A stretch of 22,695 nt of DNA, from positions 1-22,695 of the forward strand of contig CALVAU010000077.1 of the NCBI GenBank assembly GCA_944325615.1, written 5' to 3'. This DNA comes from Candidatus Gastranaerophilales bacterium. GTDB lineage: Bacteria; Cyanobacteriota; Vampirovibrionia; Gastranaerophilales; Gastranaerophilaceae. A program made the position numbers and the translations under genes. The notes below the pieces were generated by a model. It ran no database searches, was not told where the DNA came from, and saw nothing but the letters and a program-made list of their open reading frames with translations. This document shows, in pieces, positions 1-8,498 of this stretch (position 1 is its first letter; every line of letters begins with the position of its first letter).

Positions 1-133
1 AAAATAAGGTTTTGCACTCTTATTTTGAGATTTTTTTCGGTTGTGTATTGGTTATTAAATTTTATTGGAGAAATTTTCATTTAAGAAAAAGAAAACCTCT
101 AAACAGTTTTTTTAAACCCAATAAAAAAATAAA

Positions 134-162
134 TTTACAATTCTTTAAAAAAGTTGTATAAT
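134..162 (+). promoter_or_regulatory. Sigma70-type promoter of the aminopeptidase gene
   Basis: A -35 box TTTACA (134-139) and a perfect -10 box TATAAT (157-162) are separated by 17 bp. The predicted start of transcription is near 168-170. That gives a leader of about 20 nt holding the AAGGAG ribosome site at 175-180, 8 nt before the ATG at 189. A TTG at 168 would sit on the first transcribed base, so it is not the start codon. Confidence 0.75.
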
Positions 163-188
163 GACTGTTGTTAAAAGGAGAGAGACTT

Positions 189-1589
189 ATGGAAATTAAA
201 GTATTAGAAAACTTAGCCTCAACCCCATGTGAAGTACTTGTAATTAATAAATTTGAAGGTGAAAAAACTTCTGAAGAAATTGCAAACAAATATGCGGTTG
301 ACAAAGATCACTTTGAAGGAAAATTTGGTGAGACATATTTAATTCATACTTTAGGTCAAAGTTTTGCAGATAAAATCTTAATTATCGGCTTTGGCAAAAA
401 AGAAGAGTTTGATGCAAACAAAATGAGAGAAGCAGTAGCAAAATCAGTTAAAAAACTCCAACAAATCAAAGCAAAAAATGCAATTTTCAACTTTGATATC
501 AACGCAGATTACGGCAAATCTGCAGCTATTGGAGCATTGATTGCAGACTATGCTTTTGACAAATATAAAAATAAAAAAGCTGATAGAGTAGATGAAGTTA
601 CATTTACAAAGTTCAGTGAAAAAGAAGTAAAAGAAGGCATCGTATTTGCCAATGCAATGAAACTAACGAGAGACCTTGCAAATGAGCCTGCTCAATATGC
701 AACTCCGACAAAACTTGCTGAAATCGCTAAAAACATAGAAGGTGTAACAACCCAAATTTTTGACAAAGATGAAATCGAAAGAATGGGAATGGGTGCATAT
801 TTAGCAGTAGGCAAAGGCAGCGCTCAACCTCCTAAATTTATTCATATGAAATACACTGGTAAAAATGTCAAGAAAAAAATTGCTCTTATCGGAAAAGGTA
901 TCTGTTTTGACTCAGGCGGTCTTGATATAAAACCTGCATCATCAATGCTTACAATGCGAGATGACATGTCTGGTGCTGCTTGTATTTTAGGTGTAATGAG
1001 TGCATTAAAATATCTTGAGCCTGATGCTGAAATCCATGGTATCATTGCAGCTTGCGAAAATATGCCATCAGGAACTTCTTACAAACCCGGTGATATTCTA
1101 ACAGCTAAAAACGGTAAGACTATTGAAGTTGATAACACAGATGCAGAAGGAAGACTTACTCTTGCTGACGCATTATGCTATGCTTGTGAACTCGGAGTAG
1201 ATGAAGTAATCGATATTGCAACCCTTACAGGTGCTTGTGTTGTAGCTTTAGGCTCTGTTGCATCAGGCGTTATGGGCAATGACAAAGAAATGATAAACAG
1301 ACTTATCGAAACTGCAAAATCAAGCGGAGAAACTTACTGGGAATTACCGATGTTCCCTGAATACAAAGACAGCTTGAGATCTGAAATTGCTGATATGAAA
1401 AACACAGGCTCAAGACAAGGCGGAGCATCTATTGCAGGAATTTTCCTACAAGAATTTGTCAATGGACCAAAATGGTGCCATATAGATGTTGCAGGCACTG
1501 CATTTATTGAAAAACCGCAAAAAGAATTTATCTCCGGCGCAACAGGTGCAGGAGTAAGAACTCTATTGAATTATGTAAAAAATATCTAA
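189..1589 (+). CDS. pepA: Leucyl aminopeptidase (M17 family, PepA-like)
   Basis: This is a 466-residue cytosolic metallo-aminopeptidase of family M17, which removes N-terminal residues from peptides in protein and peptide turnover. The C-terminal catalytic half carries both family hallmarks. Residues 235-244 (GKGICFDSGG) hold the lysine and aspartate of the di-metal site, and residues 316-322 (NTDAEGR) form the M17 signature with metal ligands and the active-site arginine. The length is normal for the family, and the N-terminal half resembles the usual less conserved regulatory domain. The ATG at 189 is chosen over an in-frame TTG at 168 because AAGGAG (175-180) lies between them. The gene is monocistronic, with its own promoter and a strong terminator after the stop. 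The family is certain; exact peptide preference cannot be read from sequence. M17 enzymes act as hexamers with two divalent metals per subunit (family knowledge). Confidence 0.95.
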   Translation: MEIKVLENLASTPCEVLVINKFEGEKTSEEIANKYAVDKDHFEGKFGETYLIHTLGQSFADKILIIGFGKKEEFDANKMREAVAKSVKKLQQIKAKNAIFNFDINADYGKSAAIGALIADYAFDKYKNKKADRVDEVTFTKFSEKEVKEGIVFANAMKLTRDLANEPAQYATPTKLAEIAKNIEGVTTQIFDKDEIERMGMGAYLAVGKGSAQPPKFIHMKYTGKNVKKKIALIGKGICFDSGGLDIKPASSMLTMRDDMSGAACILGVMSALKYLEPDAEIHGIIAACENMPSGTSYKPGDILTAKNGKTIEVDNTDAEGRLTLADALCYACELGVDEVIDIATLTGACVVALGSVASGVMGNDKEMINRLIETAKSSGETYWELPMFPEYKDSLRSEIADMKNTGSRQGGASIAGIFLQEFVNGPKWCHIDVAGTAFIEKPQKEFISGATGAGVRTLLNYVKNI

Positions 1590-1624
1590 TTCAGATTGGT
1601 TTTCGATAATATAAAATACAAATT

Positions 1625-1668
1625 AAAAAGAACAGGCAATAAAAACTTTTAAATTGCCTGTTCTTTTT
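1625..1668. terminator. Bidirectional intrinsic terminator between convergent genes
   Basis: A 16-bp perfect inverted repeat (1625-1640 with 1653-1668) encloses a 12-nt loop. A T run follows on the plus strand and an A run leads on the other side, so it can end both the aminopeptidase transcript and the opposing DUF3137 transcript. Confidence 0.88.
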
Positions 1669-1684
1669 TCAAATTTAAAATCTA

Positions 1685-2026
1685 CTAAAGCCCGATTTTC
1701 ATATTTAACTTGAAATATTCTACAAAATCCATTAAAGAAAGTATTTGATCTACCATTACCGTAAAATGGGATTTTTCAGTAAGCGGTTCCCTTAAATATC
1801 CGAGCTTAAACAGATCTTCTTTTAGTGAAAACGCGAATAAAATCTTATTATCTTTCAAAGAACAATTTATATGCTTTGCTTTAAATGCCGTTTTAAGATT
1901 GTAAAACCTATCTATAAATGCAGTGGTGAGCAAATATCTTGCCTCAACCTGATCTGTCGCAAGGACATTATACTTTTCGTTAAAACTTGAAAATTCAGTC
2001 TTTACCTCAGAATAATTCTTTAACTA
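1685..2026 (-). pseudogene. 3' part of the DUF3137 gene, downstream of an in-frame TAG
   Basis: Reading the minus strand in exactly the same frame as the 242-residue upstream portion, the TAG at 2026-2024 is followed by 112 uninterrupted codons to a TAA. The translated continuation contains TDQVEARYLLTTAF. That is the conserved C-terminal stretch I associate with DUF3137 proteins (a DQVEARYLLTP-like motif), followed by a segment resembling the family's KxxLF ending. The two halves together would make a 355-residue protein. Only one base separates the gene from an intact frame, and the downstream codons show no frameshift or decay. This means a very recent nonsense mutation, a sequencing or assembly error, or stop-codon readthrough. 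An internal restart at an ATG at 1933 is possible but has no good ribosome site. Confidence 0.7.
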
Positions 2027-2752
2027 TGTCATACTTTTTATTACTTCTGAAAAACCTAATAATTTAAATACATATGAAGAAGTACTTAAATCTGGGAACT
2101 TTGGAAATAGTTGTTTGCTTTTTATTATAGTATGACCCTTAAATTTTTTATTCATATCAATAGAAATCAAACATCCGCTAAATATACTATAAGCTGCCTC
2201 TTCTGATTGAGGCCTTTCACGATCACACAAACCTAATTCTAATTCTTTAATATTAATTTGAACTTGAAAAACTTTACCTAAAAAAGTATCATCATAATTA
2301 ATCCAATTAGCATAAGCAAAAATATTACTATTATTGATTACTTTAAGATCAGAACGTCTTTTAGAATCAGTCTTTTTTGATGAATCAATCTTTATATTAA
2401 ATGCAGGCACAGTCGAAAAAACAGCTAAGATTTTTTTCATAATATCTTTTTTAATGTATTTGTCAAAGTTTTTTGATACCTTTTTAGCATTTGTTATCCC
2501 CATCGCCATCATAGCCCAAGAGCCAAACATTACTGTCATAAAAATAGTGAACCCAAACTGACCTATAGTACCAAATTTCATGAACGTAAAAATGTCTATC
2601 GCCCAAATTATTGGAGAAATTATAGCTATAAATACCCAAATCGAATAAGTTTTGTATGCTTTTATCCGCTCCGGCTCTTTTTCCTGCAAAATAGGTACCA
2701 ATTCCGTTTCCCACAATTTATATAAATTATTTTTTAATGCCTCTTTTTCCAT
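2024..2752 (-). CDS. DUF3137-type membrane protein, N-terminal 242 residues before a premature TAG
   Basis: This is the translatable 5' portion of the interrupted gene. The N-terminal ~35 residues are charged and probably helical. Two hydrophobic membrane segments follow (about 37-57 and 64-86), then a soluble domain with several beta-rich stretches that continues in frame past the TAG at 2026-2024. The family (DUF3137 by my recognition of the C-terminal motif) is of unknown function; members are small inner-membrane proteins. The start ATG at 2752 is supported by GGGAG about 8 nt upstream and by a good promoter. As a stand-alone product it would lack the conserved C-terminal motif, so it is probably non-functional unless the stop is read through. 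Other genes here (the NagA-like gene, ilvD, manC) end in TAG, so TAG is a normal stop in this genome. Confidence 0.7.
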   Translation of the reverse strand: MEKEALKNNLYKLWETELVPILQEKEPERIKAYKTYSIWVFIAIISPIIWAIDIFTFMKFGTIGQFGFTIFMTVMFGSWAMMAMGITNAKKVSKNFDKYIKKDIMKKILAVFSTVPAFNIKIDSSKKTDSKRRSDLKVINNSNIFAYANWINYDDTFLGKVFQVQINIKELELGLCDRERPQSEEAAYSIFSGCLISIDMNKKFKGHTIIKSKQLFPKFPDLSTSSYVFKLLGFSEVIKSMT

Positions 2753-2775
2753 TCTAACAGCTCCCGTTTTAGATC

Positions 2776-2804
2776 GTATTACAATTACTTTTACAAACGG
2801 TCAA
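2776..2804 (-). promoter_or_regulatory. Sigma70-type promoter of the DUF3137 gene
   Basis: On the minus strand, TTGACC (2804-2799), a 17-bp spacer and TAATAC (2781-2776) form a near-consensus promoter. Transcription should begin about 17 nt before the ATG at 2752, just upstream of the GGGAG ribosome site. An intact promoter in front of a gene with a premature stop argues that the disruption is recent or not real. Confidence 0.65.
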
Positions 2805-2888
2805 GTAATCAGTTCCACATAATTAGAGGCTGATTTTATATGCTTTGCGTATTTAGCAATTATCTTCTTTATTTAACTGCTTGAAAAA

Positions 2889-4235
2889 TTAATCTTTCAA
2901 AAATTCTTCAATACCATCAGCAATTGCTTTACCTGCTTTTTGTTGAATTTCTTTATCTATCAAATACGCATTATCGGAAGGATTAATCAAATATCCGACT
3001 TCGATCAATACACTCAATGCATTTGTATTTCTGACAACAGCAAGACTGCCTTTTCTGACCAAATCATCAGCCAAAGGCAACTGCGCATCCATAGTTTTCA
3101 TAATACTGTCAGCCAAAGCCTTTGATTGAGGATAATAGTAATAAATACTTGTTCCGCTATTCTTGTTAGGATCCATATTATCAGGAAGAGCATTCCCATG
3201 AATACTAATAAAAATCATTGCATCATTTTTATTAGTAATATCTACCCTATCATATAATTCAACAGTATCATCCCCAGATCTTGTCATTATTACTTTTGCA
3301 CCGCGAACTCTAAGCTCACTTGCAAGATTTCTTGCGATTGCTAAGTTTATATCTTTTTCCTTATCACGCAAACAGCCTAATGCTCCAATTTCATCTCCGC
3401 CATGACCTGCATCAACTACTATTTTTATATTTTTTAATGGTCTTTCCGAAGATACCTCAGGAAACTTTCTAATTTTGAGAATAAAACTGTTTCCTTCATA
3501 TTTTCCGCTATACCCGACTAATTTCTGTTTTATAGGAAATGTAAAAGTAAAAGTATTATCAGGCTTATCTTCTACACCGTAAAATTTGACAACAAAAGGA
3601 TAGCCCCCCTCGATTATGTAAGGGACTTTCTTATCAAAATCCATTTTAAAAATATAATACTTATCATCATCAATTGAATCTCTATTCAAAAGTTTTGCCG
3701 TGATAAATTCATCTGCAGAACGCACATCATTCATAGAAATCCAAGCGTTTTGTGTCTCATTCAACTTAATTTTATAAAACCCATTCTTCTCTCCTATCAC
3801 ATTAACTGGAATCCCTTCCTGATAATGCGCAATACGATTTATCCCGCCATCTACCGGAGTAGATCTTAATGGGACATTATCCTTTATTGTCATAAAAGTT
3901 CTTGCTGAATCATATAATAACTCAGGCTTTTCGGCACTTTGTGAATCTTTAGAACTTGGTCGGATTATTTTAAAAATCTGTTTTTCATCACCTGATTCAA
4001 TTACAAACTTATTTTCACCCACATTCAATTCTACAGCTTTAGCAAATCCGCCTGATGCATGAACTGGCACATCTATTCCGTTTATTTTTAAAGGCTCTTT
4101 GACATCAGCACTCCCGGCAAAAAAAGTTGATGATGAATTTATAGTAACTTCATTTTGTTTTGGATAAACAATATCAAGAGCATATGCTGATTGAGCAACC
4201 AGCATTAAAAATAATGTTAATATATAATATCTCAT
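2889..4235 (-). CDS. Exported N-acetylmuramoyl-L-alanine amidase (Amidase_3) with SH3-like domain
   Basis: This is a 448-residue zinc amidase that cleaves the bond between N-acetylmuramic acid and the stem peptide, as in daughter-cell separation or wall remodelling. Residues 1-19 form a Sec signal peptide with a short basic start, a hydrophobic core and a likely cut after AYA. A beta-rich region follows (about 20-100). Residues about 110-170 resemble a bacterial SH3 domain, and an AMIN-like stretch occupies 185-260. The C-terminal catalytic domain (270-448) has all four key residues: H278 in DAGHGG, E293, H346 in SIHGNA, and the catalytic E412 in LIEVGYL. The gene is divergent from ftsI, which fits a role in division. 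There is no Shine-Dalgarno before the ATG; instead a TATAAT box ends 6 nt upstream, so the mRNA is probably leaderless. It resembles AmiC-type enzymes, but the exact orthologue is unsure. Confidence 0.92.
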   Translation of the reverse strand: MRYYILTLFLMLVAQSAYALDIVYPKQNEVTINSSSTFFAGSADVKEPLKINGIDVPVHASGGFAKAVELNVGENKFVIESGDEKQIFKIIRPSSKDSQSAEKPELLYDSARTFMTIKDNVPLRSTPVDGGINRIAHYQEGIPVNVIGEKNGFYKIKLNETQNAWISMNDVRSADEFITAKLLNRDSIDDDKYYIFKMDFDKKVPYIIEGGYPFVVKFYGVEDKPDNTFTFTFPIKQKLVGYSGKYEGNSFILKIRKFPEVSSERPLKNIKIVVDAGHGGDEIGALGCLRDKEKDINLAIARNLASELRVRGAKVIMTRSGDDTVELYDRVDITNKNDAMIFISIHGNALPDNMDPNKNSGTSIYYYYPQSKALADSIMKTMDAQLPLADDLVRKGSLAVVRNTNALSVLIEVGYLINPSDNAYLIDKEIQQKAGKAIADGIEEFLKD

Positions 4236-4241
4236 ATCAAA

Positions 4242-4270
4242 ATTATATTATCAAAGATTTTTAAATACAA
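4242..4270 (-). promoter_or_regulatory. Promoter for a leaderless amidase mRNA
   Basis: On the minus strand, TTGTAT (4270-4265), a 17-bp spacer and a perfect TATAAT (4247-4242) are followed by only 6 nt before the ATG at 4235. The expected transcription start is therefore the A of the start codon itself. No purine-rich ribosome site exists in the gap. Confidence 0.6.
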
Positions 4271-4327
4271 TTCTATGAAAAATATTGGTAAATATTCGTT
4301 AATATTTCATGCTTTTATCGTTCCTTA

Positions 4328-4336
4328 TGATAGAAT
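4328..4336 (+). promoter_or_regulatory. Possible extended -10 promoter of the ftsI-murE run
   Basis: TG, one base, then TAGAAT (4331-4336) form an extended -10 element about 25 nt before the GTG start at 4362, with no convincing -35 box. It would start a short leader carrying the AGGGGAA ribosome site (4348-4354). Its position back to back with the amidase promoter makes this a divergent promoter region. Confidence 0.35.
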
Positions 4337-4361
4337 ATAAACTGTATAGGGGAATTAATCC

Positions 4362-6095
4362 GTGAGAGAAAAACCGGCTGAAAGAGCGAAAGAAAAACGA
4401 TTTAAAAGATTTGACAGATTACTAAGTTGCCTGCACATATTTTTTGTAGGATTTGCAGCTGCGCTTATAATATATTTATTTTTTATAATGGTTATTGACA
4501 CTGGGAAATATAGAGTAAGAGCACAAAATCAACGTGCAGGTCGTACCTTTTCAATGCGTGGAGATATTTTTGACAGAAACGGGATCAAACTTGCAACAGA
4601 TAAGGTCTATTCTGATGTCTATGCCCATCCTGAAAATTATGACAGTACCCCTGAGGAACTCGCAAAACTACTCGCTCCGATTTTAAAAATTCCAAAAGAC
4701 CAGCTTGTTACAATGCTAAAAAAGCCAGGCCCGGTTATCACAATAAAAAAAGATATTGACAGAAACGCAGCAAAAGAAATTGCAAAACTGCATCTAAGAG
4801 AAATTTCTATGGGCAAAAAAAACACCCGGGAATACCCTCAAGGAACGCTTGCTGCACACGTGTTAGGATATTACAACTTTGATGCTGATATTGCAAACGG
4901 TGTTGAATACACAGCAAAAGACAAATTGGAAAATGTTGAAAATGCTGTTAAATTTCAAAGTACAAGAGATGGTAAAATCATCTATGATGTAACAACAGAT
5001 CCGATTGCAACAACTCAAAACCCAAAAGGTGAAAATATTACTCTTACAATCGATGCTGCCATTCAGCACATATGCGAAAAAGAGCATGAAAAAATGGTAA
5101 AAGAAAAAGAAGCTCTACGAGGCACCGTGGTTGTGATGAACCCTAAAAACGGCGAAATTCTTGCATATGCAATTTATCCAAATTATGACCCGAATAATTA
5201 CAGAAAAGCCACACAAGAACAAATTAAAAATTGGACTTTGACTGACGTATTTCCACCCGGCTCAACATTTAAAATAATTACAGTCGCAGCAGCAATGAGC
5301 CTTGGAAAAATCAACGAGTATTCCAAAATTTTAGATACTGGAAAAACAAAAATCGGTAACTGGGAAATTAAAAACTACGATTATGATATTCACCCATACC
5401 CCGGAGAAATTTCATTGGAATACCTATTTGAGCATTCAAGCAACATAGGTGCAATCAATGTAGCTAAAACAATGACTCCAAAAGAATTTTATGATGTATT
5501 AAAGAATTTTGGATACGGCTCAAGAACAGGTATAGACTTACCTGGTGAATCTTCCGGCTTGCTTCCATATTGGGCGCAATGGGATAAGGGTATTCAAGCT
5601 ACAATGTCTTACGGATACGGTACATCAGTTACAGCAATGCAAATGGTATCAGCAGTCCAAGCTCTTGCAAATAACGGTGTAAAAATAACTCCTCATATAA
5701 TTAAATATTCACAAGAAGAGTTTGATCAGAAAATACATTACACACAAGTTGTTACCCCAGAAACAGCGAAGACAATTACAAAACTCCTTGCTGCGAGTGT
5801 AAACAATGGTCGTTCAGTAATAAAAATGGACAATTACAATGTAGCTGCAAAAACAGGAACTTCAAGAAAGCCAAAAGAAAATGCTGCAGGCTACACTCCA
5901 TATACCTACACTTCAACAATCGGATATCTTCCTGCAACAGATCCGCAAATACTGATCTATGTAATGGTAGATAGTGCAAAAGTTGGTGCTATTTGGGGAA
6001 ACACAGTAGCAGGGCCTGTATTTAAAGAAGTTGCGACACAGACAGCGAGAATTTTAAACATAAAACCAGATAAAATACAAAGAAAAACAGACTAA
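4362..6095 (+). CDS. ftsI: Septal peptidoglycan transpeptidase (class B penicillin-binding protein, FtsI/PBP3-like)
   Basis: This 577-residue class B penicillin-binding protein cross-links stem peptides during septum formation. Residues 1-24 are a basic cytoplasmic tail and about 25-46 a single membrane anchor. The class B N-terminal motif RGDIFDRNG sits at 66-74, and the transpeptidase domain runs from about 230 to 570. The active-site triad is complete: S301-T-F-K304 (nucleophile Ser301), S359-S-N361 and K497-T-G-T500. Translation starts at GTG 4362, supported by AGGGGAA 7 nt upstream. MurE follows 22 nt later, the order ftsI-murE of the division and cell-wall (dcw) cluster, which favours FtsI over the elongation enzyme PBP2. 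The C-terminus lacks a PASTA domain. Upstream dcw genes (mraZ, rsmH, ftsL) are absent, replaced by the divergent amidase. Confidence 0.92.
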   Translation: MREKPAERAKEKRFKRFDRLLSCLHIFFVGFAAALIIYLFFIMVIDTGKYRVRAQNQRAGRTFSMRGDIFDRNGIKLATDKVYSDVYAHPENYDSTPEELAKLLAPILKIPKDQLVTMLKKPGPVITIKKDIDRNAAKEIAKLHLREISMGKKNTREYPQGTLAAHVLGYYNFDADIANGVEYTAKDKLENVENAVKFQSTRDGKIIYDVTTDPIATTQNPKGENITLTIDAAIQHICEKEHEKMVKEKEALRGTVVVMNPKNGEILAYAIYPNYDPNNYRKATQEQIKNWTLTDVFPPGSTFKIITVAAAMSLGKINEYSKILDTGKTKIGNWEIKNYDYDIHPYPGEISLEYLFEHSSNIGAINVAKTMTPKEFYDVLKNFGYGSRTGIDLPGESSGLLPYWAQWDKGIQATMSYGYGTSVTAMQMVSAVQALANNGVKITPHIIKYSQEEFDQKIHYTQVVTPETAKTITKLLAASVNNGRSVIKMDNYNVAAKTGTSRKPKENAAGYTPYTYTSTIGYLPATDPQILIYVMVDSAKVGAIWGNTVAGPVFKEVATQTARILNIKPDKIQRKTD

Positions 6096-6117
6096 TTTTA
6101 AGGAGAATTAATAAAAG

Positions 6118-7593
6118 ATGAAACTGGATGAATTAATTGAACATTTAGACTACAAAGATTTAGTAAACTTCAAAAATGTTGAAGTTACAGGGATTTCATA
6201 CAATTCAAAAACGACAAAAAAAGGTGATATTTTTATATGTTTGACAGGCGAATACACTGACGGTCACGAATATGCCAAAAATGCTATTGAAAACGGAGCC
6301 GTCGCATTACTCGTAGAACATCCAGTAGATGCTGGAAAAATTCCGCAAATCGTAGTTTCATCAACAAGACATAAAATTGCAGATATCGCAGACAGATTTT
6401 ATTCAAGCCCCTCTAAAGGTATAAATTTAATTGGTATTACAGGCACTAACGGAAAAACAACTGTTACACACCTTATACAAAAAATCCTTGAAGAAAACGG
6501 ACAAAAATGTGCTTTAATTGGGACTTTGGGATATAAATTATCCTCAAACGGCGAATATCGTGATGCAAAGCACACAACGCCGCAAGCTCCTGAATTACAA
6601 GCGACATTAAGAATGATAAAAGATGTTGAAAAAATTGATAATGTAGTAATGGAAGTGAGCTCTCACGCTTTAGAACAAAATCGAGTAGGCGGATGTCAAT
6701 TTAACGGTGCAATTTTGACTAACTTAACTCAAGACCACCTTGATTATCACATTACAATGGACAACTACTTTGAAGCAAAAGCTCTTTTATTCAAAAGACT
6801 TGGAGAAGGAGATTTTGCAGTTATAAATGCTGATGACAATTATGCAGAAAGATTTTTATCAGTTATTCCTGAAAATGTGAAAGTATTTACATACGGAGTC
6901 AAAAAAGATGCTGATATTAAAGCAAAAGATATACAATTTTCACTCAACGGAGCAGAATTTACGCTTGTTGTAAATAATGAAGAATATAAAGTTAATCTGC
7001 ATATGAACGGAATGTTCAGCGTCTATAACGTACTTGCTGCAATAAGTGCAGCTATTGCAATGGGAATTGATTTAAAAACTTCTTTAAAAGCATTAGAAAA
7101 CGTTAAAGGTGTTGCAGGCAGATTTGAAGTTGTAGCTAAAAAACCACTTGTAATAGTAGATTATGCACACACTCCTGACGGACTTGAAAATGTATTAAAT
7201 TCAGCAAGAGAAATTACACCAACAGACGGCAAACTAATTTGCCTGTTCGGATGCGGAGGGGACAGAGATGCAACAAAACGTCCTAAAATGGGTGCAATAG
7301 CAGAAAGAATTGCTGACAAAATAATTATCACAAGCGATAATCCAAGAAGCGAAGATCCGCAACAAATTATCACGGACATAATTGCAGGTCTAAAAAACGT
7401 AAATCCGGAAACCGTTATCGTAGAACCGGATAGAGGACATGCAATCGCATTATTAAAAACAATTGCAGAAAATAATGATGTTGTAGTGATTGCCGGAAAA
7501 GGTCATGAAAATTACCAAATTCTAAAAGACAGAACAATACACTTTGACGATAGAGAAGAGGCAAGAAAAGTATTTGAGGGAAGCGTAATATGA
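6118..7593 (+). CDS. murE: UDP-N-acetylmuramoyl-L-alanyl-D-glutamate--2,6-diaminopimelate ligase
   Basis: This 491-residue cytoplasmic Mur ligase adds the third stem-peptide residue to UDP-MurNAc-L-Ala-D-Glu at the cost of ATP. The three Mur domains are recognisable: a UMP-binding N-terminal domain (1-~95), a central ATPase domain with the P-loop GTNGKTT at 109-115, and a C-terminal domain from about 335 with VDYAHTPDGL and D407-N-P-R410. DNPR is the motif that reads meso-diaminopimelate rather than L-lysine, so the wall is probably A1-gamma type. AAGGAG lies 12 nt before the ATG, slightly long. The TGA stop overlaps the next ATG as ATGA (7590-7593), which implies translational coupling with the NagA-like gene. 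Confidence 0.96.
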   Translation: MKLDELIEHLDYKDLVNFKNVEVTGISYNSKTTKKGDIFICLTGEYTDGHEYAKNAIENGAVALLVEHPVDAGKIPQIVVSSTRHKIADIADRFYSSPSKGINLIGITGTNGKTTVTHLIQKILEENGQKCALIGTLGYKLSSNGEYRDAKHTTPQAPELQATLRMIKDVEKIDNVVMEVSSHALEQNRVGGCQFNGAILTNLTQDHLDYHITMDNYFEAKALLFKRLGEGDFAVINADDNYAERFLSVIPENVKVFTYGVKKDADIKAKDIQFSLNGAEFTLVVNNEEYKVNLHMNGMFSVYNVLAAISAAIAMGIDLKTSLKALENVKGVAGRFEVVAKKPLVIVDYAHTPDGLENVLNSAREITPTDGKLICLFGCGGDRDATKRPKMGAIAERIADKIIITSDNPRSEDPQQIITDIIAGLKNVNPETVIVEPDRGHAIALLKTIAENNDVVVIAGKGHENYQILKDRTIHFDDREEARKVFEGSVI

Positions 7594-8495
7594 AGACAAG
7601 ACTTTTAATAGATCAACACTGTCATGGAGCATTCGGTGTTGATTTCAACAAAGCTGATGTTGATGAAATTTTATACTTAACCAAAGAAATAACAAAATAC
7701 GGTATCGGTGGAATTTATCCGACATTGGTAACTGATAATATTATCAATATAAAACACCAAATAGAAATTATAAAACAAGCAGCATCAAAACAAACTGATG
7801 ATATGGCAAAAATTTTGGGTATCCACTTGGAAGGTATTTTTATGAATGCCGAAAAAAGAGGAATACACAACCCCAGATATTTTTTAAAACCATCAATTGA
7901 AAATTACAAAACAGTAGAAGACCCATTTATAAAAATACTCACACTCGCACCGGAATTTGATGACGGACTCATCAGATACCTATGGAATAAAGGAGTTGTA
8001 GTACAGGCTGGACATTGTATCGGAGGCCATTTAACAGGATGCAGAGGGGTTACCCATTTATTTAATGCTATGAGCGGAATATCACATCGAGGAGTTTCTA
8101 CAGCTCTATCAGCTTTGGTAAACGACTCTATATACACTGAAATTATAGCTGACGGTATTCACGTATCTGATGATGCTCTAAAACTGGTATTTAAGCAAAA
8201 ACCGGCAGATAAAGTAATCTTGATTAGTGATAGTCTTCCTATCACAAAAAGTAACCTAACAGAAATGGTATTTTCAGATGAAAAAGTCTATTATGACGGA
8301 GTAAGAGCAACATCAAAAGAAGGAACTCTTGCCGGAAGTACGGCGCTTTTGCCAGATATAATAAAAAGACTTCATTCAGTAAGACTTTTCAACCCGCAAT
8401 TTATAGAAAACCCATATCTATACCACAGAGTAAATCTTAACGGCTATATCGAATGGGATGAACATTGGAATATAGAAAAAGTACAAGTAGGATAG
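7590..8495 (+). CDS. Short NagA-like N-acetylglucosamine-6-phosphate deacetylase
   Basis: This 301-residue amidohydrolase resembles NagA, which deacetylates GlcNAc-6-phosphate to glucosamine-6-phosphate in amino-sugar catabolism and wall recycling. NagA landmarks occur in order: DQHCHG (8-13), GIHLEG (77-82, metal ligand E81), GH at 141-142, THLFNAM (155-161), ADGIHV (187-192, H191), the catalytic aspartate D214 in ISDS, and LAGS (247-250). Typical NagA is about 380 residues. This one begins directly at the first metal motif and lacks the flanking N- and C-terminal beta-sandwich, and the usual Pro after HLEG is Ile. Its 4-bp overlap with murE ties it to wall synthesis. It could act on another N-acetyl sugar phosphate. 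The enzyme class is well supported; the exact substrate is inferred. Confidence 0.8.
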   Translation: MKTRLLIDQHCHGAFGVDFNKADVDEILYLTKEITKYGIGGIYPTLVTDNIINIKHQIEIIKQAASKQTDDMAKILGIHLEGIFMNAEKRGIHNPRYFLKPSIENYKTVEDPFIKILTLAPEFDDGLIRYLWNKGVVVQAGHCIGGHLTGCRGVTHLFNAMSGISHRGVSTALSALVNDSIYTEIIADGIHVSDDALKLVFKQKPADKVILISDSLPITKSNLTEMVFSDEKVYYDGVRATSKEGTLAGSTALLPDIIKRLHSVRLFNPQFIENPYLYHRVNLNGYIEWDEHWNIEKVQVG

Positions 8496-8498
8496 CAA

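Noticed and set aside
168..188. TTG start 21 nt upstream for the aminopeptidase
   Set aside because: It falls at the predicted transcription start, and AAGGAG lies between it and the ATG at 189.
2024..2026. Genome-wide TAG recoding or pyrrolysine insertion
   Set aside because: Several confident genes here terminate with TAG at family-typical lengths (ilvD, manC, the NagA-like gene).
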